Origin: Faucicola osloensis_B
GTDB taxonomy: Bacteria > Pseudomonadota > Gammaproteobacteria > Pseudomonadales > Moraxellaceae
Assembly (NCBI GenBank): GCA_964211495.1
Contig: CAXORL010000004.1
Span: 62,001-126,000, forward strand
Direction: 5' to 3'
DNA length: 64,000 nucleotides
The position numbers and the translations under genes are program-made. The notes beneath the pieces are model-generated. The model ran no database searches, had not been told where the DNA came from, and was given only the letters and a program-made list of their open reading frames with translations. The first letter of the stretch is position 1, and the number at the start of each line of letters is the position of its first letter. Of the stretch, positions 8,094 to 17,879 are shown one piece after another.

Positions 8094-9722
8094 TTATTCT
8101 TTTAAATGAAAAGCTTCATGAAACATTTTATGTATTTTGATACGTTTAACTTTGCTACATTCAATTTCAGACTTATAAGAAGTATCTTTAAAAGACCATT
8201 CAAAATTGTCTAAAATATTTTCAGAAACTCCTATAAGACCAGTTTGATAAAAACAACTTATTATGTCATTTTGAAAACTATTTTTATTATATGACCCATT
8301 ATCTAAGTTCTCAGATAATGATTTGATAATCGGATCTTGAGACTTTTTATCCGTAGTTTCAATAAGCAGGTTTATCGCTAATTCTTCCGAAAGAAATTCA
8401 GTCAATGTCTCAATGGTAAAATCTATTTTTTGTATTGATGATAGAATAAAAACTAAATTTTCTAATGCTGGAAAAATTTCATACCATTCTTCATAAAGTG
8501 ACCTTAATCGTTCTCTCGAGTAGGCTTTTTCAGCATCTTGTATTGCACCCCAATCAACATTAACTTTATTAGTAGAAAGGTCTAAGCAATAATTTATAAA
8601 TTGCAAAATATCCCTAGGTCGCCTAAAAGTTCTTTGTAGAATATAGTTCCAAGCATTTCCTTTTTTATTATCTGGTGGAAAAATGTCTTCAAATACAACA
8701 TTGTCTTTAGTGTACTTACTTTTGTAAAGATAGGATATCCGTGTATCAACGATTGCTTTCAATGCTTTCTCATCCCACTTTAACTTATACATTATTGATT
8801 GTAATTTATCTTCCTGAAACCCTGCTGAACGAGTTTTTTAAAGCGTTTTGAAATATAAATCAACTCTCAAGGATACTAAGATCTTTACATTTCTAATTTT
8901 TCTAAAAGATTTAATTTCTTCTATTAAAGATTTAATCAAATCATATTTAATATCAATTCTTGTCCAATTCTCATCTAATTTATCAATCAACAAATAATAC
9001 TGGACTTTACCATCATCAAATACATATTCATCTAGGATATCCACAACTTTTGCTAAATCTGAAATTTGCATTTTATTAACTGCTCGTTGTGCTCTCTCTT
9101 TATATTCAGTCCTCTGTTCTTTTGTTAACTCTTTTGAACCCTTAAGCTTTGTATTGACAACTTCAATAGTTCCATCAAATTCAGCTTCAATATTTTGCGT
9201 TAAAGTGGATAGCATTTCTTTAACATTTTCTTCTGTTTCGATCCAATATTTATCAGACCAATCAACTAGATATTTATAAGCCACTTTTTCTTGCGGCTTT
9301 TTGAGTAAATTTCCCAATTCACGAATAAAATTCACTAACTTATTATTTTCAGACCAATTGGGATATTTAAGCTTTAAAAATTCTACTGTTAGAATATGCT
9401 TCCATAAATATTTATAAAATACATCTAAGCTAACATTATTCTCTTTTAAAAAACTTATAACATTTGAATTGTCTATATAATTTAAGAAAACTTGCTCAAG
9501 GTCAATCAACTTACTTTTATCTTCATCAATCGTATCCTTGATTTTCATTAAAGTTGCAGTCTTGCCTGCACCTGTTCTACCCAAAATGATAGCTTGAGTT
9601 TCACTTACATCACAAAGTGTTTCAATCATTCCATTATCAATAAAACATTGTGATAAAAATTTAGCATCACTTTCAGCATCTAATTCGCCAATCTTTGTAT
9701 TTGGTCTAATTATTATATCCAT
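8094..9722 (-). pseudogene. P-loop ATPase (Sll1717/FunZ-like) interrupted by an in-frame TAA
   Basis: One 543-codon frame encodes a P-loop NTPase, but a TAA at 8838-8840 (codon 295) splits it. The first part (9722-8838) has Walker A GRTGAGKT (residues 48-55), a hydrophobic-acidic Walker B-like YYLLIDKLDE (about 242-251) and a sensor-like ILVSLRVDLY. The second part (to 8094) continues in the same frame without a further stop, through KTRSAGFQEDK and then LQRTFRRPRDILQFINYCL. I connect this with the Sll1717/FunZ-type ATPases from memory, so the family name is tentative; function is unknown. The gene is far more A+T-rich than its neighbours (near 30% G+C by eye), suggesting transfer. A GGGGG ribosome-like site precedes the ATG. 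Confidence 0.75.
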
Positions 9723-9747
9723 TTATTATACCCCCTAAAAAAAGAAA

Positions 9748-9768
9748 GTAGAGTTAAAAAAACTCTAC
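9748..9768 (-). terminator. terminator after valS
   Basis: Read on the minus strand, stem GTAGAGTT/AACTCTAC (9768-9761 and 9755-9748) is followed by a T-rich run (TTTCTTTTTTT). This run ends only about 15 bases before the ATPase start codon. Confidence 0.8.
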
Positions 9769-9782
9769 CTTAAATCTACAAT

Positions 9783-12728
9783 TTAAATCGCCTTTAACTG
9801 CTCAATTTGCTTATTCATTTCCGCCAGTTGCGTATCCATCTCAGCAAGTTTCGCTTTCTCGCTTTCCACCACATTGGCAGGGGCTTTGCTTACAAAACTT
9901 TCATTGGACAGCTTACTACGCAGACTTTCAGCTTGTTTGGTAAGTTTTTCTTGCGCTTTGGCAAGGCGATTAAGCTCCGCCGTTGGGTCAATCAAGCCTT
10001 TCATCGGCACTAGCACTTTTAACTGACCGACCATACTTGATGACGACAACGGTAACTCTTTATCAGAGCCGTCACCCGCATTCACAATAGTCAGCGTATC
10101 GACTTTGGCAAGCGATTTAAACTGATTTTCAATACGGCTAAGACGTGCGGTTTCCTCATCGCTGATGTTGTCAAGTAGCACAGGCAGACGCACCGCATTG
10201 CCAAGCTTCATCTCACCGCGGATGTTACGAATCGCCCCAATCAGCGCTTGTAGCCACGTCATGTCATGCTCGGTCTGTAGGCTGATTAGGCTGTCATCCG
10301 CCGTTGGGAAGGCAGCAGTCATGATACTGTCAGTCGCTTTTTTATCGATGATAGGCGCAATGGTCTGCCAAATGCTCTCAGTAATATACGGCATAATCGG
10401 ATGGGTAAAGCGCATGGCGACTTCTAGGCAGTTGAGCAGCACATAGCGGATTTGGGCTTTACGCTCAGCACTCACCGATTCATCGTTTAGGCTTGATTTG
10501 GCAAGCTCGACATACCAGTCGCAGTATTCATTCCAGATAAACTCATAGATATCTTGGCTCACCAAGTCAAAACGGTACTGGCTCATGTGCTCATGGATGG
10601 CTTTCACCGTGGAGTTTAGACGGCTCATAATCCACTGCTCTGGCAATTCCCAAAGTGTAGTATTGGCGGTTTTGTCGATGTTTAGCGCGTTTCCTTCTTT
10701 ATCGACGCAGTTCATCAGCACAAAACGGGTGGCATTCCAAATTTTATTACAAAAATTGCGATTGCCTTCAATGCGCTTGAGGTCAAAATTGATATCCCGT
10801 CCCGTACTGGCAAGCGACGTGAAAGTAAAGCGCAGCGCGTCCGTGCCAAACGCAGGGATACCGTCGGCAAATTCTTTGCGCGTGGCTTTTTCGATTTTTT
10901 GCGCGTCTTTGGGGTTCATAAGACCTGTGGTACGTTTGGCGACTAGGGTTTCTAAATCAATGCCGTCAATCAGGTCAATCGGGTCAAGTACGTTGCCTTT
11001 GGATTTGGACATTTTTTGCCCTTGTCCATCACGCACCAAGCCGTGCACATACACCGTCTTAAACGGCACTTGCGGGTTGCCGTCTTTGTCTTTGATAAAA
11101 TACATGGTCATCATCATCATACGGGCAACCCAGAAGAAAATGATGTCAAAACCTGTGACCAACACGCTGGTTGGGTGGAAGGTTTTGAGCGCTTGGCTAT
11201 AGTCGTCAAAGTTTAGCTCGCCTGTCCAATCAAGGGTGCTAAACGTCCACAATGCCGAGCTAAACCAAGTGTCTAGTACGTCACTATCTTGGCGCAGCGC
11301 TAGGCTATCAGCAAGGTGGTATTTTTGGCGGACTTCCGCTTCATCACGCCCGACATAGATATTGCCCTCGTCATCGTACCACGCAGGAATACGGTGTCCC
11401 CACCAAAGCTGACGACTGATACACCAGTCTTGGATGTCGCGCATCCATGCCATATACATATTTTTGTACTGGGCAGGGACAAACTCGGTGCGCCCGTCTT
11501 CCACCGCGTCGATGGCAGGTTTTGCCAGTTTTTCGATGGATACATACCATTGGTCAGTGAGCCACGGCTCAACGATGGTATTACTGCGGTCGCCTTTGGG
11601 CACTTTTAAATCATGCGGTTTGATTTCTTCTAGCCAGCCTTCGGCCTCGCTTTGCTCAACCATTTTTTTACGCGCGGCAAACCGCTCAAGTCCTGCATAC
11701 TCGCTAGGCGTGGTCTCAAGCTGTGGCTCTTTGGTTTGTAAATCAGTAAAAATCTGCATTTCTGGCAAGATATGCGCTGAATTATCAAAGATATTAATCA
11801 TCGGCAAATTGTGGCGTTTGCCGGTTTCGTAGTCATTAAAGTCATGGGCAGGGGTGATTTTGACACAGCCTGTGCCAAACTCCATGTCCACCGCTTTGTC
11901 ATCGCCCACAATCGGCACAATGCGACCGGTAATCGGTAGCGTGACGGTTTGTCCGATAAGATGCTGGTAGCGTGCGTCTTCTGGGTTCACGGCAACGGCG
12001 GTATCACCGAGCAAGGTTTCGGGGCGGGTGGTGGCAACGACAAGGTAATTTTTACCGTCTTGGGTTTTGGCATTTTTGTCGGTCAAATAATAGCGAAAAT
12101 GCCACAGTGAGCCTTTTTCATCATGGTTTTCTACTTCAAGGTCGGATAACGCGGTTTGTAGCTTAGTATCCCAGTTGACTAGACGTTTACCGCGATAAAT
12201 CAGTCCATCTTCGTACAGACGCACAAACACTTCTTTGACGGCATTGGACAAGCCATCATCCATGGTAAAACGCTCACGGCTCCAGTCCACTGAGCTACCT
12301 AGACGGCGGATTTGGCGGGTGATGTTGCCACCGCTCTCGGCTTTCCACTCCCAAATCTTTTCAAGGAATTTTTCACGACCTAAATCATGGCGTTTGATGC
12401 CTTGGGCGTTCAATTGACGCTCAACGACCATTTGCGTGGCAATCCCTGCGTGGTCGGTTCCTGGTTGCCAGAGGGTATTTTCGCCCAGCATTCGGTGATA
12501 GCGCGTGAGCGTGTCCATAATGGCATTGTTAAAGCCGTGCCCCATGTGCAGTGAGCCTGTGACATTCGGCGGTGGCAGCGCAATAGAAAACGATTGTTGT
12601 TTATCATAGCTTGGCTGAAAATAGCCTTTATCTTCCCACACTTGGTACATGCCGTTTTCGACGTCGCTTGGGTTGTAAGCGTTTTCTAAAGACGTTAAGG
12701 CTTGGGCGATTTGATGTTGCGTGCTCAT
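9783..12728 (-). CDS. valS: valine--tRNA ligase
   Basis: The 981-residue class I aminoacyl-tRNA synthetase charges tRNA-Val. The HIGH-type motif is in PPPNVTGSLHMGHGFN (near residue 60), and the KMSKS loop is in GQKMSKSKGNVLDP. The large CP1 editing domain between them carries the usual TTRPETLLGDTAVAV and GTGCVKITPAHDFNDYE signatures. An anticodon-binding domain follows, then a C-terminal coiled coil (AELNRLAKAQEKLTKQAESL onward) typical of ValRS. Length is slightly above E. coli ValS (951). It is monocistronic by its own terminator. The region before the ATG has no strong ribosome site. Confidence 0.97.
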   Translation of the reverse strand: MSTQHQIAQALTSLENAYNPSDVENGMYQVWEDKGYFQPSYDKQQSFSIALPPPNVTGSLHMGHGFNNAIMDTLTRYHRMLGENTLWQPGTDHAGIATQMVVERQLNAQGIKRHDLGREKFLEKIWEWKAESGGNITRQIRRLGSSVDWSRERFTMDDGLSNAVKEVFVRLYEDGLIYRGKRLVNWDTKLQTALSDLEVENHDEKGSLWHFRYYLTDKNAKTQDGKNYLVVATTRPETLLGDTAVAVNPEDARYQHLIGQTVTLPITGRIVPIVGDDKAVDMEFGTGCVKITPAHDFNDYETGKRHNLPMINIFDNSAHILPEMQIFTDLQTKEPQLETTPSEYAGLERFAARKKMVEQSEAEGWLEEIKPHDLKVPKGDRSNTIVEPWLTDQWYVSIEKLAKPAIDAVEDGRTEFVPAQYKNMYMAWMRDIQDWCISRQLWWGHRIPAWYDDEGNIYVGRDEAEVRQKYHLADSLALRQDSDVLDTWFSSALWTFSTLDWTGELNFDDYSQALKTFHPTSVLVTGFDIIFFWVARMMMMTMYFIKDKDGNPQVPFKTVYVHGLVRDGQGQKMSKSKGNVLDPIDLIDGIDLETLVAKRTTGLMNPKDAQKIEKATRKEFADGIPAFGTDALRFTFTSLASTGRDINFDLKRIEGNRNFCNKIWNATRFVLMNCVDKEGNALNIDKTANTTLWELPEQWIMSRLNSTVKAIHEHMSQYRFDLVSQDIYEFIWNEYCDWYVELAKSSLNDESVSAERKAQIRYVLLNCLEVAMRFTHPIMPYITESIWQTIAPIIDKKATDSIMTAAFPTADDSLISLQTEHDMTWLQALIGAIRNIRGEMKLGNAVRLPVLLDNISDEETARLSRIENQFKSLAKVDTLTIVNAGDGSDKELPLSSSSMVGQLKVLVPMKGLIDPTAELNRLAKAQEKLTKQAESLRSKLSNESFVSKAPANVVESEKAKLAEMDTQLAEMNKQIEQLKAI

Positions 12729-12840
12729 AGATGGTCAACTTTTGCAATAAAAAAGAAAGGAATGTCAAAAAGGTAATTAACGGATTTTACCGTAACTAAG
12801 TGGGTTTATAAATGTTTTGACAAAAAAGAGTCATAAAAAA

Positions 12841-12868
12841 AGCCAAAGCATTGAACTTTGGCTTTTTT
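12841..12868. terminator. terminator between the lipoprotein gene and valS
   Basis: AGCCAAAG (12841-12848) / CTTTGGCT (12856-12863) with A and T runs on both flanks. It ends the minus-strand lipoprotein gene whose stop lies just past it. Confidence 0.8.
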
Positions 12869-12883
12869 AAAATCTGCTGTAGC

Positions 12884-13861
12884 CTAATTACCGTAACTCG
12901 CTTTCATCTGCTCTGCTAGATAGTCAGCAGCCACTTTGTTGTATGTATCACACTTAACCTTACCTTTGGCTGGGTCTGCATTTTCAACAGGTGTTAGGTA
13001 GTTGATACCATCTGTATACTCTGCTTGCATAACTTTTCCTTGGTACAGGACAGCCGCATGGTAATCGCCAAATTGGTCTTGGAAGTGTACCGCTGGGATG
13101 TCGTAATTTTTACCAATTGCTTCATAGACCACATTACTAACTTGAATTGCCACGGACTGGTCATTTCTCCAAAGGTTAGATTTTGATTGGCTAGCTACCC
13201 AAGATGGCAAGTCTTTATCATCATCGGTTGATTGACCATCATAAAAGTAATACGAAGGTAAATTGGTTTTGCTATTAATCACATAACAACTTGCACCTTT
13301 TGGGAAGTTATAGTTGATGCCTTTAAAATAGTCACTATAGTCATCTAAATCTGTAAAGATTCCCTGTACGGCTTTTGGTGCGTTTTGACCTTTACCGCTC
13401 AAGTCAATGGCGGTAAAAGTCAGCGTTTCGATTAGATTGGTATTAGGATAAGTTACTTGTAGGGAGTTACCATCAACTGCCTTGATAAATGGTGCAAGCG
13501 TTTTAAGATTATCTTTATCTGATAATTGGCTAAAATAACCCTTACCAATACGGTAATCTGAATCTGAATTTTGATATTGCCCTAAATATTGTTGATAAGT
13601 GGGCGTACCAACCACAGTTGATATGGTTTCACTAGCAACGCCATTGCCTAATACATAGTCTAGTCGTCCCCAACCGCTTTTTGGCTGATTTTCACCATGA
13701 TAAATATCAAAAGCACTATAGCTTAATACCCCGTTTTGGATAGGGGCATTTGGATTGGATGTGCCACCAGCACTGGTAGTATTATTATCATCCGAACCCC
13801 CACAAGCGGTTAACGCCAAAGCTGTACAAAGTATCGTTGATGTAAAAATTGATTGCTTCAT
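12884..13861 (-). CDS. putative lipoprotein of unknown function
   Basis: The 325-residue protein has a lipoprotein signal: a short positive start, a hydrophobic core and the lipobox LTAC, so Cys20 is the likely lipidation site. A flexible GGSDDNNTTSAGG linker follows. The mature part is rich in Tyr, Asp and Asn and contains two short low-complexity acidic stretches (DLDDYSDY, STDDDKDLP). I recognise no enzyme motif. Cysteines near residues 190 and 303 could form a disulfide. It is probably exported and membrane-anchored. It is flanked by a terminator downstream and is transcribed alone. Confidence 0.7.
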   Translation of the reverse strand: MKQSIFTSTILCTALALTACGGSDDNNTTSAGGTSNPNAPIQNGVLSYSAFDIYHGENQPKSGWGRLDYVLGNGVASETISTVVGTPTYQQYLGQYQNSDSDYRIGKGYFSQLSDKDNLKTLAPFIKAVDGNSLQVTYPNTNLIETLTFTAIDLSGKGQNAPKAVQGIFTDLDDYSDYFKGINYNFPKGASCYVINSKTNLPSYYFYDGQSTDDDKDLPSWVASQSKSNLWRNDQSVAIQVSNVVYEAIGKNYDIPAVHFQDQFGDYHAAVLYQGKVMQAEYTDGINYLTPVENADPAKGKVKCDTYNKVAADYLAEQMKASYGN

Positions 13862-13969
13862 TTCTAATGTCCTTTCTTAAATCAGCCAAAAAATATGTTA
13901 ATACACAGCCCATTCACATCTTAACAGCAGTTTATTTTTTTGAAAGATTAGTTGACATTATTTTACAAT

Positions 13970-14527
13970 TTAATCTATCACCCCTGGTATCGGATTATCC
14001 AAAATTGTTTGGGTTTGTTGGGCGCGAAAATCACTGATTTTTTGCGCAAGGGTGCTATCACCAATCGCCAAAATTTGCGCTGCCAGTAGCCCTGCATTTG
14101 CCGCACCCGCTGCCCCGATGGCAAGCGTACCCACCGCCACCCCTTTGGGCATTTGCACGATGGATAACAAACTATCCCAACCGCTTAGGATGGAAGATTT
14201 GACAGGTACACCAAGCACAGGCAAATCTGTCTGAGACGCACACATCCCTGGCAGATGCGCCGCGCCGCCTGCCCCTGCGATAATCACAGACAGTCCGCGA
14301 GCTTTGGCAGTTTTGGCATAGTCAAACAATCTATCGGGGGTGCGATGTGCTGATACCACTTCACACTCAAAGGGCACCCCAAAATCCGCTAGCACTTGTG
14401 CGGCGTTTTGCATGGTTTCCCAGTCAGATTGACTACCCATGATGATACCGACTTTGGCTTGACCTTGTGGCGATGGGATGGGTGGTGGTAGCTGGTGTGT
14501 CTGGGCGTTTGGCTGGCTTGCTGACAT
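13970..14527 (-). CDS. purE: N5-carboxyaminoimidazole ribonucleotide mutase
   Basis: The 185-residue enzyme of de novo purine synthesis converts N5-CAIR to CAIR. Class I PurE signatures are present: VGIIMGSQSDWETM (about residues 26-39), SAHRTPDRLFDYA with the catalytic histidine, VIIAGAGGAAHLPGM, and the PVLGVPVKS loop. About 25 residues of proline/glutamine-rich sequence precede the usual PurE start. The ATG at 14527 is supported by an AAGGAA ribosome site. PurK, its usual partner, is not in the window, but purC lies about 21 kb away. Confidence 0.95.
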   Translation of the reverse strand: MSASQPNAQTHQLPPPIPSPQGQAKVGIIMGSQSDWETMQNAAQVLADFGVPFECEVVSAHRTPDRLFDYAKTAKARGLSVIIAGAGGAAHLPGMCASQTDLPVLGVPVKSSILSGWDSLLSIVQMPKGVAVGTLAIGAAGAANAGLLAAQILAIGDSTLAQKISDFRAQQTQTILDNPIPGVID

Positions 14528-14566
14528 GGAAAATTCCTTTTGCCAAAAAATTGACGGACTTAAAAT

Positions 14567-14590
14567 AAAAAAACGTGCATGAAATGCACG
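14567..14590 (-). terminator. terminator after the bestrophin-like gene
   Basis: Read on the minus strand, CGTGCAT/ATGCACG with a three-base loop is followed by seven T. It lies between the bestrophin-like gene and purE, so purE is a separate transcript. Confidence 0.8.
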
Positions 14591-14647
14591 GTTAAAACTT
14601 AATATAGCATGATTTTTTACCCTTGAAAATCAAAATCTATGAGGCAA

Positions 14648-15562
14648 CTATATCACCACATTGGCGGGTACTCGCGGCTTTTGTTCAGGGACAAATTGTT
14701 GGTGACTGAGCATGGCTAGCTGCGTCTCAATCGTATCGCACATCATCCCTAGGGGCAATTCGTTTTCCCCCGTACCGAACGGCTCGCTGATTTCATCGAC
14801 GATTTCATTGAGCGCCATAAAGGTGTAGCCAACAAAACTGACTACAAATGGCGTTACCCAGCCAATGGTGTTGCCCAGTCCAAACGGCAGCATAAAGCAA
14901 TACAGATACACAGTACGATGCAGCAGCACAAAATAGGCATACGGAATCGGTGTGTTATTAATGCGTTCACAGCCCGCTTGGATATGGGCAATTTCACCCA
15001 AGGTGTTATCCAAGCTTTGCCATTGCCAAACATCGATTTTTTGCTCGGCTTGCCAGTTGGCGAGCATCTGCCCCATGATTTGGGTCAAGCGTAAGGCAAT
15101 AAAGTTTTGCCCAGCCACGGCTTGCTGTTCTTCAACCGTTAATAGCCGCTGCAGATTTGCTGTATTATCCTCACCCCGCAGCTGTTGGCGAAGACTATGG
15201 ACAAAAGCGATTTGATGGCGGATAAAGGCTTGTTTTTCCGCCATACTGACATTGGGCAGTGTCATCACTTGGCGGGCGATATTGCGACTTAGCCAAACCA
15301 GCGTGCCCCACAGCTTGCGCCCTTCCCAAAACCGATCATACGCTGCGTTATTACAAAACCCGTGGAAAATCGCAAGAGAGATACCGAGTATCGCAAACAC
15401 CGAAGGATTGAGCGGTACAGGGTCGGTGGCGATATGGGTTTGATAAAAATAAATAAGGAAAGAGAAAATAAACAACAAAACTTGTGGCACAATCAGCCGT
15501 TTAAAGTACGAGCCTTGCAGCACAAATAGCATCTTTAGCGGCTCAATCGGACGTCGAATCAT
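14648..15562 (-). CDS. bestrophin-like (UPF0187) membrane channel
   Basis: The 304-residue integral membrane protein has an N-terminal MIRRPIEPLKMLFVLQGSYFKRL and two hydrophobic segments soon after (VPQVLLFIFSFLIYF; SVFAILGISLAIFHGF). The signature NNAAYDRFWEGRKLWGTLVW follows. Another pair of membrane segments lies near residues 200-245 (LYCFMLPFGLGNTIGWVTPF). This matches bacterial bestrophin homologues (YneE/UPF0187), which form pentameric anion or cation channels in the inner membrane. The ion carried is not readable here. Length is typical (about 300). Confidence 0.85.
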   Translation of the reverse strand: MIRRPIEPLKMLFVLQGSYFKRLIVPQVLLFIFSFLIYFYQTHIATDPVPLNPSVFAILGISLAIFHGFCNNAAYDRFWEGRKLWGTLVWLSRNIARQVMTLPNVSMAEKQAFIRHQIAFVHSLRQQLRGEDNTANLQRLLTVEEQQAVAGQNFIALRLTQIMGQMLANWQAEQKIDVWQWQSLDNTLGEIAHIQAGCERINNTPIPYAYFVLLHRTVYLYCFMLPFGLGNTIGWVTPFVVSFVGYTFMALNEIVDEISEPFGTGENELPLGMMCDTIETQLAMLSHQQFVPEQKPRVPANVVI

Positions 15563-15667
15563 ACCTAACTCATCTTAATTTTTTGCTCACTAGCTATCAT
15601 TTTTAGCCATAAGCTTTAAACAAATGTTTTAATTTATGTTACACCCAGTTTATGGTTTAGCTTTGGG

Positions 15668-16612
15668 TTAATGCTGATATTGCATAAAATTCGCTGAGCT
15701 CAAAGCCGGATGATCGGTGTCAAATTGATAAGCCGTCAAAAACCCATCTTTGGCAGCAGAATAATCCACACAGACCACTTGATGACTAAGTAGCTCAGGC
15801 GTGCCATTGAGCCAATAATGCCCGACAAAAATAGGTTTGTCATGGTCAAGCCCAAACAAAATCTCAGCGGTCAACGTGTCTTTAGGGATATGAATCAAAT
15901 CCTCTTGACTGGCGCGCGCAATCTGGTGAATCGGCTGAAACGACAAACTAGGCTGCCACCACTGTACCCGTACATTTTTACGTTGATGACCTTCTTTATC
16001 GACCAGATGAATGCCCTCAGGTAGCGGTGCTTCCACACCTTTTAGCACTCTTTCCAGTGCCTCAAAAGGCGGCGTGCCTTCCTCACTGGTTTTTTGTAGC
16101 GCAATGGGCGTCAAGCGATTGTCTGTCGTTAACAGCGGTTTTAACATCGCCATCGCATCACTGTCCCAACAAGCATGCACAAAACACGCATCATCCAACG
16201 CTAGCCACAGCGGTAATTCATAAAACCGCTTGAGCCAAAACTGGTGCAACTCACTGCCAAACCCTACTTCATCAAGGAATGCTTGATGCTGCGAGGTATG
16301 TCTATCATCATGTTGTCGTAAATATTGGCTAGTATCGCGGGCATCGGGTGTGGCGTAAGCTAATGCATTATACTCGTGATTACCCATGACCGCGAGCGCT
16401 TGCCCGTGGTCAATCATCGCAAATACGATAGATAAGGTTTGTAGCTGTTGACTGCCCCTATCAATCAAGTCGCCGATAAAAATCGCTTGGTGATTAGGAG
16501 GCGCTTGAAAACACTGACCATCATGTTGATAGCCCAACTGCGTCAGTAGCCCAATGAGCTTATCTGCCTGACCATGTACATCACCAATCACATCATAAAT
16601 CATGTTTTTCAC
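15668..16612 (-). CDS. calcineurin-like metallophosphoesterase
   Basis: The 314-residue cytoplasmic protein has the PPP-family metal-binding motifs: DVIGDVHG (residues about 6-13), GDLIDRG (about 48-54) and GNHEYNALAY (about 77-86). Later histidines are in FVHACWDS and VGHYWLNG. This resembles bacterial PPP-type phosphatases (PrpA/PrpE or ApaH relatives). Candidate activities are protein phosphatase or diadenosine-polyphosphate hydrolase. The start could be the ATG at 16612 or the one three codons later. No obvious operon partner is present. Confidence 0.85.
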   Translation of the reverse strand: MKNMIYDVIGDVHGQADKLIGLLTQLGYQHDGQCFQAPPNHQAIFIGDLIDRGSQQLQTLSIVFAMIDHGQALAVMGNHEYNALAYATPDARDTSQYLRQHDDRHTSQHQAFLDEVGFGSELHQFWLKRFYELPLWLALDDACFVHACWDSDAMAMLKPLLTTDNRLTPIALQKTSEEGTPPFEALERVLKGVEAPLPEGIHLVDKEGHQRKNVRVQWWQPSLSFQPIHQIARASQEDLIHIPKDTLTAEILFGLDHDKPIFVGHYWLNGTPELLSHQVVCVDYSAAKDGFLTAYQFDTDHPALSSANFMQYQH

Positions 16613-16661
16613 CTTTTTACTGCTTTTTTACGACTTTACCGTTAATTAGCCAAGCGACTGA

Positions 16662-16706
16662 TAACTAGGCAACTTGTAACTGGGCAACCTGTAATCAGGC
16701 AAGCGG
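16662..16706. repeat. three tandem 15-bp repeats
   Basis: Units 16662-16676, 16677-16691 and 16692-16706 share the pattern TAAYYRGGCAACYTG with drift in the third. They lie between the metallophosphatase and rhomboid genes. Confidence 0.8.
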
Positions 16707-16732
16707 CGCCACGCAATTTTTTGCCCCTATTT

Positions 16733-17362
16733 TTAGCCGCCAAAGCCTAAAAATCTTGGGTGCATTAATTGGTTAAAAAAATGCGCCACAATACCTGGCT
16801 CAATGGCAATCGTGGCTAACATACCAAAAATACCACCCACCAAATGGGCCGAATGATTGATACTGCCGCGACCTTGCCCATCCGCCCACACACTATACGC
16901 CACATACGCCACCGCGAACACAATGGCAGGTACAGGAATCACAAACAGCAACAATGTCGACCAAGGATTCATCAAGATATAGCTAAAAATTACTGCTGAA
17001 ACAGCCCCCGACGCGCCTAGGCTGCTATAGCGAGGATTGTTCTTTTGTTTTAGATAGGTTGGCATAATCGCCACCACCAAAGCGGCAAGATAAAACAGCA
17101 CAAACCCTAGACTGCCGAGTTTGGACATGAACAATCCCTGCACCGCTTGTCCAAACGAATACAGGGTAAACATATTAAAAAATAAGTGCATCCCATCAGC
17201 ATGGATAAAACCATGGGTGACAAAGCGATCGACTTGTCCACGCTGCACTGCAGGCGGATAAAAAATTAACCTTTGCATCAGTTGGGGTGATTGCCAAGCT
17301 AATAAACTGACAACCACCGTAATGATAATGATAAATAAAGTATGGTTAGAAAAAAGTGACAT
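16733..17362 (-). CDS. rhomboid-family intramembrane serine protease
   Basis: The 209-residue membrane protein has six predicted hydrophobic segments. The catalytic pair is GASGAVSAVIFSYIL (serine in GxSG, about residue 118) and HSAHLVGGIFG (about residues 170-180). The segment HADGMHLFFNMFTLYSFG matches the HxxxxHxxxN oxyanion region. Rhomboids cleave membrane proteins within their transmembrane helices. The size is that of the minimal six-helix class. An 18-residue hydrophobic N terminus begins right after MSLFSNH. Confidence 0.88.
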   Translation of the reverse strand: MSLFSNHTLFIIIITVVVSLLAWQSPQLMQRLIFYPPAVQRGQVDRFVTHGFIHADGMHLFFNMFTLYSFGQAVQGLFMSKLGSLGFVLFYLAALVVAIMPTYLKQKNNPRYSSLGASGAVSAVIFSYILMNPWSTLLLFVIPVPAIVFAVAYVAYSVWADGQGRGSINHSAHLVGGIFGMLATIAIEPGIVAHFFNQLMHPRFLGFGG

Positions 17363-17879
17363 AGCACCTCAAAATAGCAATAAATAATGATAAGTAGGAT
17401 TATGATAAAGATAGCGTATTATCTCAATAAGCCAAATGTGAATTTATTGATATAGGTGCTACATAAATCTGCTTTGTAGTATTACTTTCACCTTGCCGTA
17501 TGAAACTAATGACAAAGCCTTCAAATTTAAGCAACACACTTTTACCCAAGTTTACCCAAAATGGGGACGATTTGAATTTTTAACACAATATTTACGCAAT
17601 AGTTACCTTAACATAACTGAAGGCGAGCCGATTTTGCTTTAATTTATTAGCTATATTTGAGTAATACTGCAAAAGACTTAACAAAATCTGTTGAGTTATG
17701 GCAGTTTTTCTCAGTATTGTTAAGCGTAAATTAAATAGCAATACAATAATAAACCCAACAACCATAAATAATAATTTTTGAAAACATATAATAGAATTAT
17801 TGGCTAGTGTGCTGGATATAAAAATAATACATTGGTTTTATGGTGGTTGATAACCCTTCATTTTCTTGAGGCTTGAATT
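17363..17879. other. intergenic region between divergent rhomboid and ompA-like genes
   Basis: About 517 bp without a convincing gene. It is A+T-rich toward the ompA-like side. Candidate sigma-70 elements for that gene are TTGGCT (17800-17805) with AATAAT (17823-17828) at 17-bp spacing, and a perfect TATAAT at 17787-17792 without a good -35. A short direct repeat of TTTACCCAA lies near 17550-17570. Nothing else structured was seen. Confidence 0.5.

Noticed and set aside
8793..8837. Frameshift as the cause of the split ATPase gene
   Set aside because: Both parts are in the same reading frame; only a TAA separates them.
10585..11202. Plus-strand frame of about 205 codons inside valS
   Set aside because: It is antisense to well-conserved valine--tRNA ligase motifs.
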